A DNA stretch of 64,000 bases from Flavobacterium sp. SLB02. Its GTDB lineage: Bacteria; Bacteroidota; Bacteroidia; Flavobacteriales; Flavobacteriaceae. Positions 9,215-17,258 of this stretch are shown here, one piece after another. Under the pieces are notes generated by a model that was given only the letters and a program-made list of their open reading frames with translations, did not search any database and was not told the DNA's origin. The stretch lies in contig NZ_CP045928.1 of the NCBI RefSeq assembly GCF_009664855.1, positions 5,230,108 through 5,294,107 of the forward strand, given 5' to 3'. How positions within the stretch are numbered: the stretch's first letter is position 1; the number at the start of each line of letters is the position of its first letter. The translations under genes were made by a program, and so were the position numbers.

Positions 9215-10699
9215 CTACTTCAAATTATCCGCAATATCTCTATTATTAGACAATCTCGGAATTTTATTCTGTCCGCCTAATTTTCCTTGCGATTTCATAT
9301 AATCCTGAAATCCGTTTTTCGAAACTTTTGTTACTACCACTTTTCTTAAAACATTTCCCGTGATCAGATCATCATAATAAATGTTTTGTTTTCGCATCGA
9401 ATCGTCAATCGCTTCACCAAAGGCTTCTATGTTTTCCGGTTCGTTTTCAAATTCTATAAGCCATTCGTGATACGGCAATCCGCTTGACGGGTTTATTTGA
9501 GGCGCAACAGTAAATTCATTAATTACAATTTTGGTTCCTTCTGTGGCTTCTTTCATTGCTTTTTCGACTTCGTTGGCAATAACGTGTTCACCAAAAGCAG
9601 AAATGTAATGTTTAATTCTGCCCGAAACGATTACTCTGTGTGGAAATAACGAGGTAAACTGTACCGTGTCACCAATATTATATCGCCAAAGTCCGGCATT
9701 CGTAGAAACGATCAAAGCATAATTTACGCCAATTTCCACCTCACCAACTGTATAGCTTTTTGGATTTTCTGAAAAGAATTCATCAGCTTTTATAAACTCA
9801 TAGAAAATTCCTGAATTCAGTAACAAAAGCATACCTTTTTGTTTTTGAGAATCCTGATAAGCAAAAAATCCTTCAGAAGCAGGAAACAACTCAATGCTGT
9901 CTACTTTTCGGCCAATCATTTTTTCGAATTTGGCGCGGTAAGGTTCGTAATTCACTCCTCCGTAAATAAATAAGTTGAAGTTCTTGAATAATTCTCCTAT
10001 TTTCTTCCCGCCGCTTTTTTCCTGTAATCGCTCAAAATACATTTGTACCCAGGACGGAATCCCAGAAATTATGGTCATATCCTGATCAATGGTTTCCTCT
10101 ACAATAGCGCTTACTTTGGTATCCCAATCCTCGATACAATTGGTCTCCCAGGATGGCATTCTGTTTTTTTGAAGATATTTAGGTACAAAATGAGCTCCAA
10201 TTCCGGATAATCTTCCAAATTTGATTCCGTATTTTTCAATTAAAATTGGACTTCCCTGGAGGAAAATCATTTTTCCATCAACAAAATCGGCATTTCCGGT
10301 TTCGTATATATAATGCAGGATTGCATTTCGCGAAGCTTCAATATGATACGGCATTGATTCTTTGGTCAACGGAATATATTTTGCTCCTGAGGTTGTTCCA
10401 GAAGTTTTGGCAAAATAGAGTGGTTTCCCTTTCCAGAGAATATTTTTTTCTCCCATTCGAACTTTGTCGATGTAGGGTTTTAAATCTTCGTAATCACGAA
10501 TAGGGACACGTTTTCTGAAATCATGAACCGACTTTATTTTATCAAAATGATGATCTTTACCAAACTGGGTTTCTTTGGCACTATTTATTAAATTCTTAAA
10601 TACTGCTTGTTGCGTTTCGACCGGCTTATTGGCCCAAGCCTGTGTTTTATAGTATATTTTCGTGGCAAATAATTTTGCAGCTACTGATTTAATCGACAT
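9215..10699 (-). CDS. GH3 auxin-responsive promoter family protein (acyl-adenylating ligase)
   Basis: The 494-residue protein is a bacterial GH3 member of the ANL adenylating superfamily. The ATP-binding motif is clear (FAKTSGTTSGAKYIPLT near residues 98-114). The second motif ELFPASEGFFAYQ lies near 270, and the hinge YNIGDTVQFTS is followed by SGRIKHYISAFGEHV near 360. Plant members conjugate amino acids to jasmonate or auxin. Bacteroidota homologues have no established substrate that I know of, and the plant-derived name should not be taken literally. It lies 11 bp downstream of a small membrane protein gene and 9 bp upstream of a small hypothetical gene. Confidence 0.9.
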   Translation of the reverse strand: MSIKSVAAKLFATKIYYKTQAWANKPVETQQAVFKNLINSAKETQFGKDHHFDKIKSVHDFRKRVPIRDYEDLKPYIDKVRMGEKNILWKGKPLYFAKTSGTTSGAKYIPLTKESMPYHIEASRNAILHYIYETGNADFVDGKMIFLQGSPILIEKYGIKFGRLSGIGAHFVPKYLQKNRMPSWETNCIEDWDTKVSAIVEETIDQDMTIISGIPSWVQMYFERLQEKSGGKKIGELFKNFNLFIYGGVNYEPYRAKFEKMIGRKVDSIELFPASEGFFAYQDSQKQKGMLLLLNSGIFYEFIKADEFFSENPKSYTVGEVEIGVNYALIVSTNAGLWRYNIGDTVQFTSLFPHRVIVSGRIKHYISAFGEHVIANEVEKAMKEATEGTKIVINEFTVAPQINPSSGLPYHEWLIEFENEPENIEAFGEAIDDSMRKQNIYYDDLITGNVLRKVVVTKVSKNGFQDYMKSQGKLGGQNKIPRLSNNRDIADNLK

Positions 10700-10710
10700 T
10701 TGTTATGGTA

Positions 10711-11211
10711 TTATTTCTTGTCACTTTTGTTTTTACTTCGGTTTTTTTCACCCGGCTCCTTCTCCATCTTTGCCACTTCTTCTCTTAACTTAATTTCTTC
10801 TTCAGAGGCTTTCATATTTACTTCTGAATGTTCATCAGTTTCTGCTATAATAGAATCTTTATTGAATTTTGCATACTCTAATTCACCTCTCAAAACTTTC
10901 TGAATTCCTCTTATATAGGCTTCATTTTTCTTTAAAGCGGTTTCTAGCGAATCTGATTTAATCGCCAGTTCAGTTGCATTTTTTTTTAATTCACTCGAAG
11001 AATATCCGGGAATAAATTCACGCAAAGGCGTAAAAGCAATGATGAAAGTAGTAATTAAAATTAAAAATATTCCTCCTAATGTGAACGTTACAAACACATT
11101 CATTAAGTTGAGTTTGAATGAAAAAATTTCTTCGAAAGTATCTTCATTCAAAATTACCAATCGGTTTTTGATGAATAAATTTTTTCGGAAATTGAATTTT
11201 TTTCTGGTCAT
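10711..11211 (-). CDS. Single-pass membrane protein with coiled coil
   Basis: This 166-residue protein has a basic cytoplasmic start (TRKKFNFRKNLFIKN), one membrane helix around residues 36-60, a predicted coiled coil from about 75 to 150, and a very charged Lys/Glu tail. The arrangement resembles the N-terminal part of envelope M23 peptidases or MreC-like proteins, but no enzymatic domain follows. On the minus strand a TATATTTG box (11230-11237) sits 19-26 bp upstream of the ATG. It is followed after 11 bp by the GH3-family gene, suggesting an operon. Confidence 0.65.
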   Translation of the reverse strand: MTRKKFNFRKNLFIKNRLVILNEDTFEEIFSFKLNLMNVFVTFTLGGIFLILITTFIIAFTPLREFIPGYSSSELKKNATELAIKSDSLETALKKNEAYIRGIQKVLRGELEYAKFNKDSIIAETDEHSEVNMKASEEEIKLREEVAKMEKEPGEKNRSKNKSDKK

Positions 11212-11346
11212 TATGGTTGTTTATACGAGCAAATATAATAATTAATCGCCTTGTTGATACCTCACAAAAATGAAGGAATACACTCATTTTAAGATTTTAT
11301 AAAATATTTAACGCTAGCGGAAACTAATATTTTAATCCAAATCCTG

Positions 11347-11375
11347 TTGTTCTTCGTATATTCTATATACATTTG
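11347..11375 (+). promoter_or_regulatory. Promoter of tatA
   Basis: A TTG at 11347-11349 is followed after 18 bp by TACATTTG at 11368-11375, matching the Bacteroidota housekeeping consensus (TTG, about 19 bp, TAnnTTTG). Transcription should begin about 40 bp ahead of the tatA ATG. Confidence 0.7.
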
Positions 11376-11422
11376 CGGAACAATTAGAAAAACAATTTGC
11401 TTAGGCATTAAATATACAAACC

Positions 11423-11611
11423 ATGGGAAGATTAGGTCTTACAGAAATCCTCGTAATAGTAGGTATCGTGATATTACTTTTTGGAGGTAAAAAAATACCG
11501 GAATTAATGAAAGGTTTAGGAAGCGGAATTAAGGAATTTAAAAACGCTGCTAAAGACGATCAAACTCCTCCTGCTCCTTCTGTTAAAAAAGAAGAAGAAG
11601 AAATTAAATAA
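11423..11611 (+). CDS. tatA: Twin-arginine translocase subunit TatA/TatE
   Basis: A 62-residue protein with the TatA architecture: a short N-terminus, a membrane helix with ILVIVGIVILLFGGKKIPEL, the conserved FGGKKIPEL hinge, an amphipathic helix (MKGLGSGIKEFKNA) and a charged disordered tail. TatA forms the pore part of the Tat pathway, which exports folded proteins across the inner membrane. The gene has its own promoter and terminator and appears monocistronic; tatC is not in the window. Confidence 0.95.
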   Translation: MGRLGLTEILVIVGIVILLFGGKKIPELMKGLGSGIKEFKNAAKDDQTPPAPSVKKEEEEIK

Positions 11612-11630
11612 GAATTTAAACCCTTATTAT

Positions 11631-11668
11631 AAACCCCAAATTACAATTGTAGCTTGGGGTTTTTATTT
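11631..11668 (+). terminator. Terminator of tatA
   Basis: AAACCCCAA pairs with TTGGGGTTT around an AT-rich inner part that can pair further, followed by a T-rich run. Confidence 0.85.
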
Positions 11669-11717
11669 TATCTAAAAAAACTTACTTTTAGAGTCCCTAA
11701 ATCAAATAACAATAATT

Positions 11718-13102
11718 ATGAAAAACCTACTTGTAATTACTGTTGCTTTTTTGTGTCTCAAAAGCTACGCACAAAAGCAGCCGTTTCCTGCCAATGCTGT
11801 ATTTGCAAATGGTTTAATGCCAACAAATAAAAACAGTCAGGATGCTAAAAACAACTACGATATCTGGAGGGCCAATTTTGTTGAAGCCTGTTCGAATGGA
11901 AGATACCGTGTAAAATTCGACAATTCCTGGGAAACTGTTTCTGAAGGAATTGGTTATGGAATGCTCCTGAGTGTTTATATGGCCGATAAAACATTATTTG
12001 ATGGCCTCTGGCTGTATTACAAAGACAATGTAAACGGCAATAAAGTAATGAACTGGAAAATAAACGGCTGTTCCGGAACTATTGGTCAAAACGGAGCAAC
12101 CGATGCTGAACTTGATGCTGCCTTAGCACTTATCGTTGCCGATTATCAATGGGGAAGCACTGGAAATATCAATTATAAAAGTGATGCCACTGCTTTAATT
12201 TCTGCCATTAAAAATTATGAAATCGAAGCCAATACTTTTGTTTTAAAACCAGGAGATCAATTCGGCGGAAGCCAAATTACAAATCCCTCTTACTTCTCTC
12301 CTGCCTATTACCGTGTTTTTGGCGTTTTTACAAATGATCCTGTTTTTTGGAATCAGGTTGCAGCAAAATCATATACCATTATCAACAACAATTTAATACA
12401 AAATAATGCCGTTGGCGGGCTAGTTTCTGACTGGTGTGAAGCTTCTGGGGCTTATTCTTCTCAAGCTGGTGGTTATAATAACGGAGGAAAAACATATTCC
12501 TACGACGCTGCAAGAACGCCATGGAGAATCGCAGTTGAGGAAATGTCGATGCGAAGGCTTATACAAAAAAATCATCTGATTTTGTTCGCGTAAATCTAGG
12601 CGGATCTTCTAACATTAAAGATGGTTATAACCAAAACGGAACAGTAATCGGACAATGGCACAACGGGACTTTTGTTGGTGCATTTGCCTGTGCAGCCATG
12701 GGAGGCGATAACCAAATGCATCTTGATGCTTCATACGCCGAGTTAAAAAATCTGAATGAACCTGGCAGTTATTTTAATCATACCTTAAAAACATTATACT
12801 CTTTTTTATTAACAGGTAATTTTTATTTGCCGCCAACTGCCACTTTATCTACTGGCGATTTTGATATTGAAAAGTCAACGATTACGCTTTTCCCAAATCC
12901 GAGTGCTGATCGATTTACAGTTAATGCACCTCAGCAATCTACTATTTCTGTAATTTCTCCTTCCGGGATTGTTATTCATCAACAAAAAACAACTGCTGAA
13001 AATACAGAGATCAATTTGGCTAATCAATCATCCGGAGTTTATTTAATAAAGATTTCGAATAACGATTTTAAAAGCATAACTAAAAAAGTGATTTTAAAGT
13101 AA
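11718..13102 (+). pseudogene. Glycoside hydrolase family 8 endoglucanase with T9SS type A tail, frameshifted
   Basis: A signal peptide (cleavage near SYAQ, residue 18) is followed by a GH8 catalytic domain. The acid Glu is in VSEGIGYGM (residue 76), GATDAELDAAL is near 127-137, and the likely base Asp is in YDAARTPWRIAV. GH8 enzymes cut beta-1,4-glucans such as cellulose, chitosan or xylan. The first frame (11718-12593) ends early with TAA. The matching continuation lies one frame back and reads DAKAYTKKSSDFV, NGTFVGAFACAAMGGD, and then a C-terminal type A sorting domain (LFPNPSADRFTV ... GVYLIKIS). One base appears lost near 12534-12545. The product would be secreted and anchored by the type IX system if the frame were intact. 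A sequencing indel is possible. Confidence 0.8.
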
Positions 13103-13114
13103 TTTATAACAACT

Positions 13115-13152
13115 AAAAATCCCAAACTACAATTGTAATTTGGGATTTTTTT
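13115..13152. terminator. Terminator downstream of the GH8 gene
   Basis: AAAAATCCCAAA pairs with TTTGGGATTTTT, with an inner ACAATTGT core. T-runs on both strands allow use by the GH8 gene and by the convergent tex gene. Its inner ACAATTGTA core also appears in the tatA terminator. Confidence 0.8.
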
Positions 13153-13164
13153 ATTTTTTGTCCT

Positions 13165-13182
13165 CCTGAGCGAAGTCGAAGG
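13165..13182. repeat. Short dispersed repeat fragment
   Basis: CCTGAGCGAAGTCGAAGG is a half-site of a palindromic intergenic repeat that I recall from flavobacterial genomes. Only one arm is seen here, between two convergent genes. Confidence 0.4.
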
Positions 13183-13213
13183 ATTGGAATTTGGAATTTT
13201 TTTTTTGTTTTTT

Positions 13214-15337
13214 TTAAAGTACCATCGTCAACTGGATTCTCTTTCTATCCTCATCAACCTCAGTTACTTTAACATCAACATGCTGATGCAATTTTACCAC
13301 TTCATTTACATCGCTTACAAATCCGGCTTTTAGTTGGGAAATGTGAACCAATCCGCTTTCTTTGATTCCGATATCAACAAAACAACCGAAATTAGTGATG
13401 TTGTTAACAATTCCCGGCAAGATCATTCCTGTTTTCAAATCTTTAATTGATTTTACGTTTGCATCAAATTCAAAAACCTTAGCCGACTTTCTCGGGTCTA
13501 ATCCGGGCTTTTCAAGCTCTTTTATGATATCTTTTAGTGTTAGCAAACCAATTTCAGGTGTGATATAGTTTTCGGCCTTAATTAAGGCAGTTTTCTCTTT
13601 GTTTGCTATTAAGTCGTTTACCGAAAGTTTCAAATCTTTTGCCATTTTTTCAACAACTGGATATGCTTCCGGATGTACTGCCGAATTATCCAGCGGATTT
13701 TTAGCATTCGAAATTCTAATAAAAGCCGCACCTTGCTGATACGCTTTCTCGCCTAAGCGAGGCACTTTTTTTAGCTGTTTTCTATCCTCAAAAGGCCCGT
13801 TTTCAGAACGATATTGTACAATATTTTCTGCAAGCTTCTCTCCTATTCCACTCACATAACTTAGTAAATGTTTACTTGCGGTATTGATATTGATTCCAAC
13901 CGAGTTCACACAACGAATTACCGTATTGTCCAACTCTTCTTTTAGTTTAGTTTGATCAACATCGTGCTGATATTGGCCTACGCCAATGGCTTTTGGGTCG
14001 ATTTTCACCAATTCGGCCAAAGGATCTGAAAGTCGTCGCCCAATAGAAACCGATCCACGAACCGTAACATCATAATTCGGGAATTCTTCACGCGCAATTT
14101 TTGATGCTGAATATACCGAAGCTCCAGCCTCAGAAACGATAAAAACCTGCAACGGTTTATCGAACGCGATTTTTTTGATGAAAAATTCCGTCTCTCTCGA
14201 AGCCGTTCCGTTACCTATAGAAATGGCATCAATTTGATACGCATTGACCATCGAACGGATTTTCTTGATCGCCATTGCTTCCTCATTTTGTGGCGCATGG
14301 GGATAAATTGTTTCGTTGTATAATAAATCGCCTTTTTCGTCCAGACAAACTATTTTACAACCACTTCTAAATCCCGGATCGATTGCCAGAATACGTTTTT
14401 CGCCCAAAGGAGGCGCCAATAAAAGTTGCCCTAAATTGTTCGCAAAAACCTGGATCGAATTGGCATCAGCCTTAGCTTTTGCTTCTTGCAATGTTTCATT
14501 TCCAATCGCCGGATTCAGTAATCGTTTATAACTGTCTTCTATCGCTAATTGCAAATGTGCCGTTGTACTATTTTGTTTTTTAATGACGATTTCATCAATA
14601 ATATCATAAGCTTCGTCGATATCAACATCGACTTTCATCTTAACAAAACCTTCGTTTTCTGCACGAAGCATCGCTAATAAACGGTGCGAAGGCGCTTTTG
14701 TCAAAGGTTCTTCCCAATCAAAATATTGACTGAATTTTTGCGCTCCTTCTTCTTCGGCTTTCTTTTTTACGACTTTGGTTCCAATTGTCGCTTTGCGCTG
14801 AAATAATCTTCTCAGTTGTTTACGAACATAAATGTTTTCGTTAATCCATTCGGCCACAATATCCCTTGCACCTTGCATAGCAGCTTCTTCATTAATCACA
14901 TTTTCATTAAGATATTGTGTCGAAATAAAATCGATATCAACATCATTTTCAGACATGATTATTTTTGCCAATGGTTCTAAACCAAACTCGCGTGCGACAT
15001 CTGCTTTTGTTTTTTTCTTCTTTTTGTACGGCAGGTAAAAATCTTCTATTTCTTGTAAATCAAAACTTTGCTCGATTTTCTGTTTCAATTCCGGCGTAAG
15101 TGCCTTTTGCTCTTCTATTGATTTTAGAACGGCTTCTTTACGTTTTACAATCGCTTCGTATTCTTTATGAAGTTTGGCAATTTGCTCGATCTGTACTTCA
15201 TCCAAATTCCCGGTTGTATCTTTTCTATAACGTGAAATAAACGGAATTGTACAATCTTCCTCTAATAATTTTACCGTGTTTTGAATGTTGATCGCTGCTG
15301 TTTGAACAGTCTTGGCAATGAATTGAATATTAGTCAT
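13214..15337 (-). CDS. tex: Tex family RNA-binding transcriptional accessory protein
   Basis: The 707-residue protein has the full Tex order: an N-terminal helical region (to about 200), a YqgF/RNase H-like domain starting KRILAIDPGFRSGCK near 320, a double helix-hairpin-helix region (NINTASKHLLSYVSGIGEKL and RLGEKAYQQGAAFIRI, 480-560), and a C-terminal S1 domain (ILPGIVNNITNFGCFVDIG ... GLVHISQL). It binds nucleic acids and is implicated in transcription and ribosomal RNA processing. It starts 1 bp after the preceding DUF3857 gene stop, so it is probably the third gene of a leftward operon. Confidence 0.95.
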   Translation of the reverse strand: MTNIQFIAKTVQTAAINIQNTVKLLEEDCTIPFISRYRKDTTGNLDEVQIEQIAKLHKEYEAIVKRKEAVLKSIEEQKALTPELKQKIEQSFDLQEIEDFYLPYKKKKKTKADVAREFGLEPLAKIIMSENDVDIDFISTQYLNENVINEEAAMQGARDIVAEWINENIYVRKQLRRLFQRKATIGTKVVKKKAEEEGAQKFSQYFDWEEPLTKAPSHRLLAMLRAENEGFVKMKVDVDIDEAYDIIDEIVIKKQNSTTAHLQLAIEDSYKRLLNPAIGNETLQEAKAKADANSIQVFANNLGQLLLAPPLGEKRILAIDPGFRSGCKIVCLDEKGDLLYNETIYPHAPQNEEAMAIKKIRSMVNAYQIDAISIGNGTASRETEFFIKKIAFDKPLQVFIVSEAGASVYSASKIAREEFPNYDVTVRGSVSIGRRLSDPLAELVKIDPKAIGVGQYQHDVDQTKLKEELDNTVIRCVNSVGININTASKHLLSYVSGIGEKLAENIVQYRSENGPFEDRKQLKKVPRLGEKAYQQGAAFIRISNAKNPLDNSAVHPEAYPVVEKMAKDLKLSVNDLIANKEKTALIKAENYITPEIGLLTLKDIIKELEKPGLDPRKSAKVFEFDANVKSIKDLKTGMILPGIVNNITNFGCFVDIGIKESGLVHISQLKAGFVSDVNEVVKLHQHVDVKVTEVDEDRKRIQLTMVL

Positions 15338-15338
15338 T

Positions 15339-17258
15339 TTATTTCTTCTTAATTGGCTTTAACACAATGCTTGCTTTACTAAAATCTGCAGATGCATTAT
15401 AAACTTTTCTATATTCCTGATAAATCTCTTTTGGATAATTTATTGCTTTGTATTTTTCATCAATTGTAATGATAACCTGATTTCCTTCTACTTTTACAGT
15501 CGATTTAAAAAAACAATTTTTAGCTTCATCATATTTCATTACTTTATCTATAACTAGGTCATTGTAATGATCTACCTGATATCCTTTTGGAATATTAAAG
15601 ATAATGTTATGATGGTATTCTTTTGTATATTTTAAATCAATGTCTGTTTTTCTGGTATTCTCCTGATAAAGATTAGCCTGATTTCCTATCACTTTTCCTA
15701 AATTAACCATTAACAAATTTCCTGCTTTTTCAGTAAATGATTCTACAGATTCTAGCTTTGAATTAATAACAAACGGCGTATTCGTATAATTATTTTTAAA
15801 TTCTAAATTTTCGGCTTTATGCTCTAAAAGTTTCACATCTACATCATCAATCGAAATGTCTTTTGCAAAGTCTGTAAGATCCTTTTTTTCATCATTATTA
15901 GCCAAATCGTTGTACGAATAACGCAGCATTTGACCTGTATAACCTGTCATTGATAATTTTTTATCAATAATCACTTTTGTCAAATCAGGGTTCAAAGTTA
16001 ATACTGATTCTGTTGCTATTTTAGTAAAATCTGATGAAACTACCGGAGCATAAACATAACTTTCCTGTTTCTTTTGTACATTATATCCTTTTGCCTTTGT
16101 ATCCTGATACTCGTAACTTGGATTTCCGTAAGCCAGATATACCTCATTTGGTGAGATAAATTTATTTAAATCTCTAAAATAAAAATTAATATCTGTAAAT
16201 TCATAAAACGTTACAATCTCATCATCCAGATCCCCTATAAAACGATCTTCGGTAGCAATAATTTCGTATGGAATTTTAAGAATATCAAAAGCATATTTGT
16301 AAAGAAAAACAAAATCTCTACGGGCTAATTTTGAATTTCCTTCTGTTATCTTAATTTTAGTATTAATCGTTTCTCCTTCTGCATAAGGTTCAAAATGAGT
16401 TCTGATGTATTCGTCCAGAATGGTTAATTTTTCATCATTAGTTTTATCTTTTATATCTAATTTCTGAACAAGTTTTTTTACATCTCCGTTAGAAAAAGCA
16501 TAGGGTTTGTTTCTAATATAGTTTTTAAAATAAGTTTCCCATTTTTTATTACTCATTTCGGCCGGAGATCCGGTAATTAAATACAGAACCTTGACAAGAT
16601 TTCTAAATTTTTTAGAACTTCTTTCATTTACAAGCGGTTGTATATTATCTGCAGTATAAAAAATCTTCCCTTTTACTTTATTATAATGAAATTCTCCAGA
16701 AGCATAAACTCTTGACATAGCAGATCCGGAATCTGTAAGCGTAAACTCAGCATGAAGTACAGGCGCATCTTTTTGATAAATTTCAATTCCGTTTGAAGTT
16801 GGATTTTCTTTTACAATAAAATAATACTCTAAAATATCTCCTTTCTCTACTCCTTCAAAAACAATCGATTTTACATTTTTTAAATCTGAATTTACAATCT
16901 GACTTTCAGATAAAACCCTAATATCTCCGTTAGGTTTAATAACTCTTGCATGAAAATCTTTTGTATCGCGAATCGTCGTATTATCGTCGGCAGTAACTTT
17001 ATTGTATTTACTAATTTCTGAAGACTCATTTATTTTAACTGCAAAATGCTCCATTTTAAATTTTGCAAAACCATATAAATTGGCATTAATTCTGGTATGA
17101 ACCCATCTTTTATCAAATAAAATTACGGCGGGTTGTTTTTTATATTCTTCGGGAATGCTGGCAAAAATAGGAACGGCATCCCAGGTGTAACTTTTAATTT
17201 CTTGTGCCTGTGTTTTTATAAAAAAAGCAAATAGCAGAATGAGTAATATTTTTTTCAT
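15339..17258 (-). CDS. DUF3857 protein with transglutaminase-like fold, active-site residues not evident
   Basis: A signal peptide (ILLILLFAFFIKTQAQ) leads a 639-residue secreted or periplasmic protein. The first 250 residues match the DUF3857 pattern seen in the upstream paralogue. The middle part aligns with a transglutaminase-like domain, but where the paralogue has YGDCKD this one has SKLARRDF, and I see no Cys-His-Asp triad. It may be a non-catalytic partner. Its start codon overlaps the upstream gene stop by one base, and tex follows after 1 bp, so the three genes are likely co-transcribed. Confidence 0.8.
   Translation of the reverse strand: MKKILLILLFAFFIKTQAQEIKSYTWDAVPIFASIPEEYKKQPAVILFDKRWVHTRINANLYGFAKFKMEHFAVKINESSEISKYNKVTADDNTTIRDTKDFHARVIKPNGDIRVLSESQIVNSDLKNVKSIVFEGVEKGDILEYYFIVKENPTSNGIEIYQKDAPVLHAEFTLTDSGSAMSRVYASGEFHYNKVKGKIFYTADNIQPLVNERSSKKFRNLVKVLYLITGSPAEMSNKKWETYFKNYIRNKPYAFSNGDVKKLVQKLDIKDKTNDEKLTILDEYIRTHFEPYAEGETINTKIKITEGNSKLARRDFVFLYKYAFDILKIPYEIIATEDRFIGDLDDEIVTFYEFTDINFYFRDLNKFISPNEVYLAYGNPSYEYQDTKAKGYNVQKKQESYVYAPVVSSDFTKIATESVLTLNPDLTKVIIDKKLSMTGYTGQMLRYSYNDLANNDEKKDLTDFAKDISIDDVDVKLLEHKAENLEFKNNYTNTPFVINSKLESVESFTEKAGNLLMVNLGKVIGNQANLYQENTRKTDIDLKYTKEYHHNIIFNIPKGYQVDHYNDLVIDKVMKYDEAKNCFFKSTVKVEGNQVIITIDEKYKAINYPKEIYQEYRKVYNASADFSKASIVLKPIKKK

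Noticed and set aside
12555..12575. Programmed -1 frameshift at A-AAA-AAT in the GH8 gene
   Set aside because: Residues before the slippery site in the original frame (MSMRRLIQ) do not match the family, while the other frame does, so a base loss upstream is simpler.
12698..13102. A separate small T9SS-tail protein after the GH8 gene
   Set aside because: Its sequence completes the GH8 domain in the shifted frame and lacks a signal peptide.
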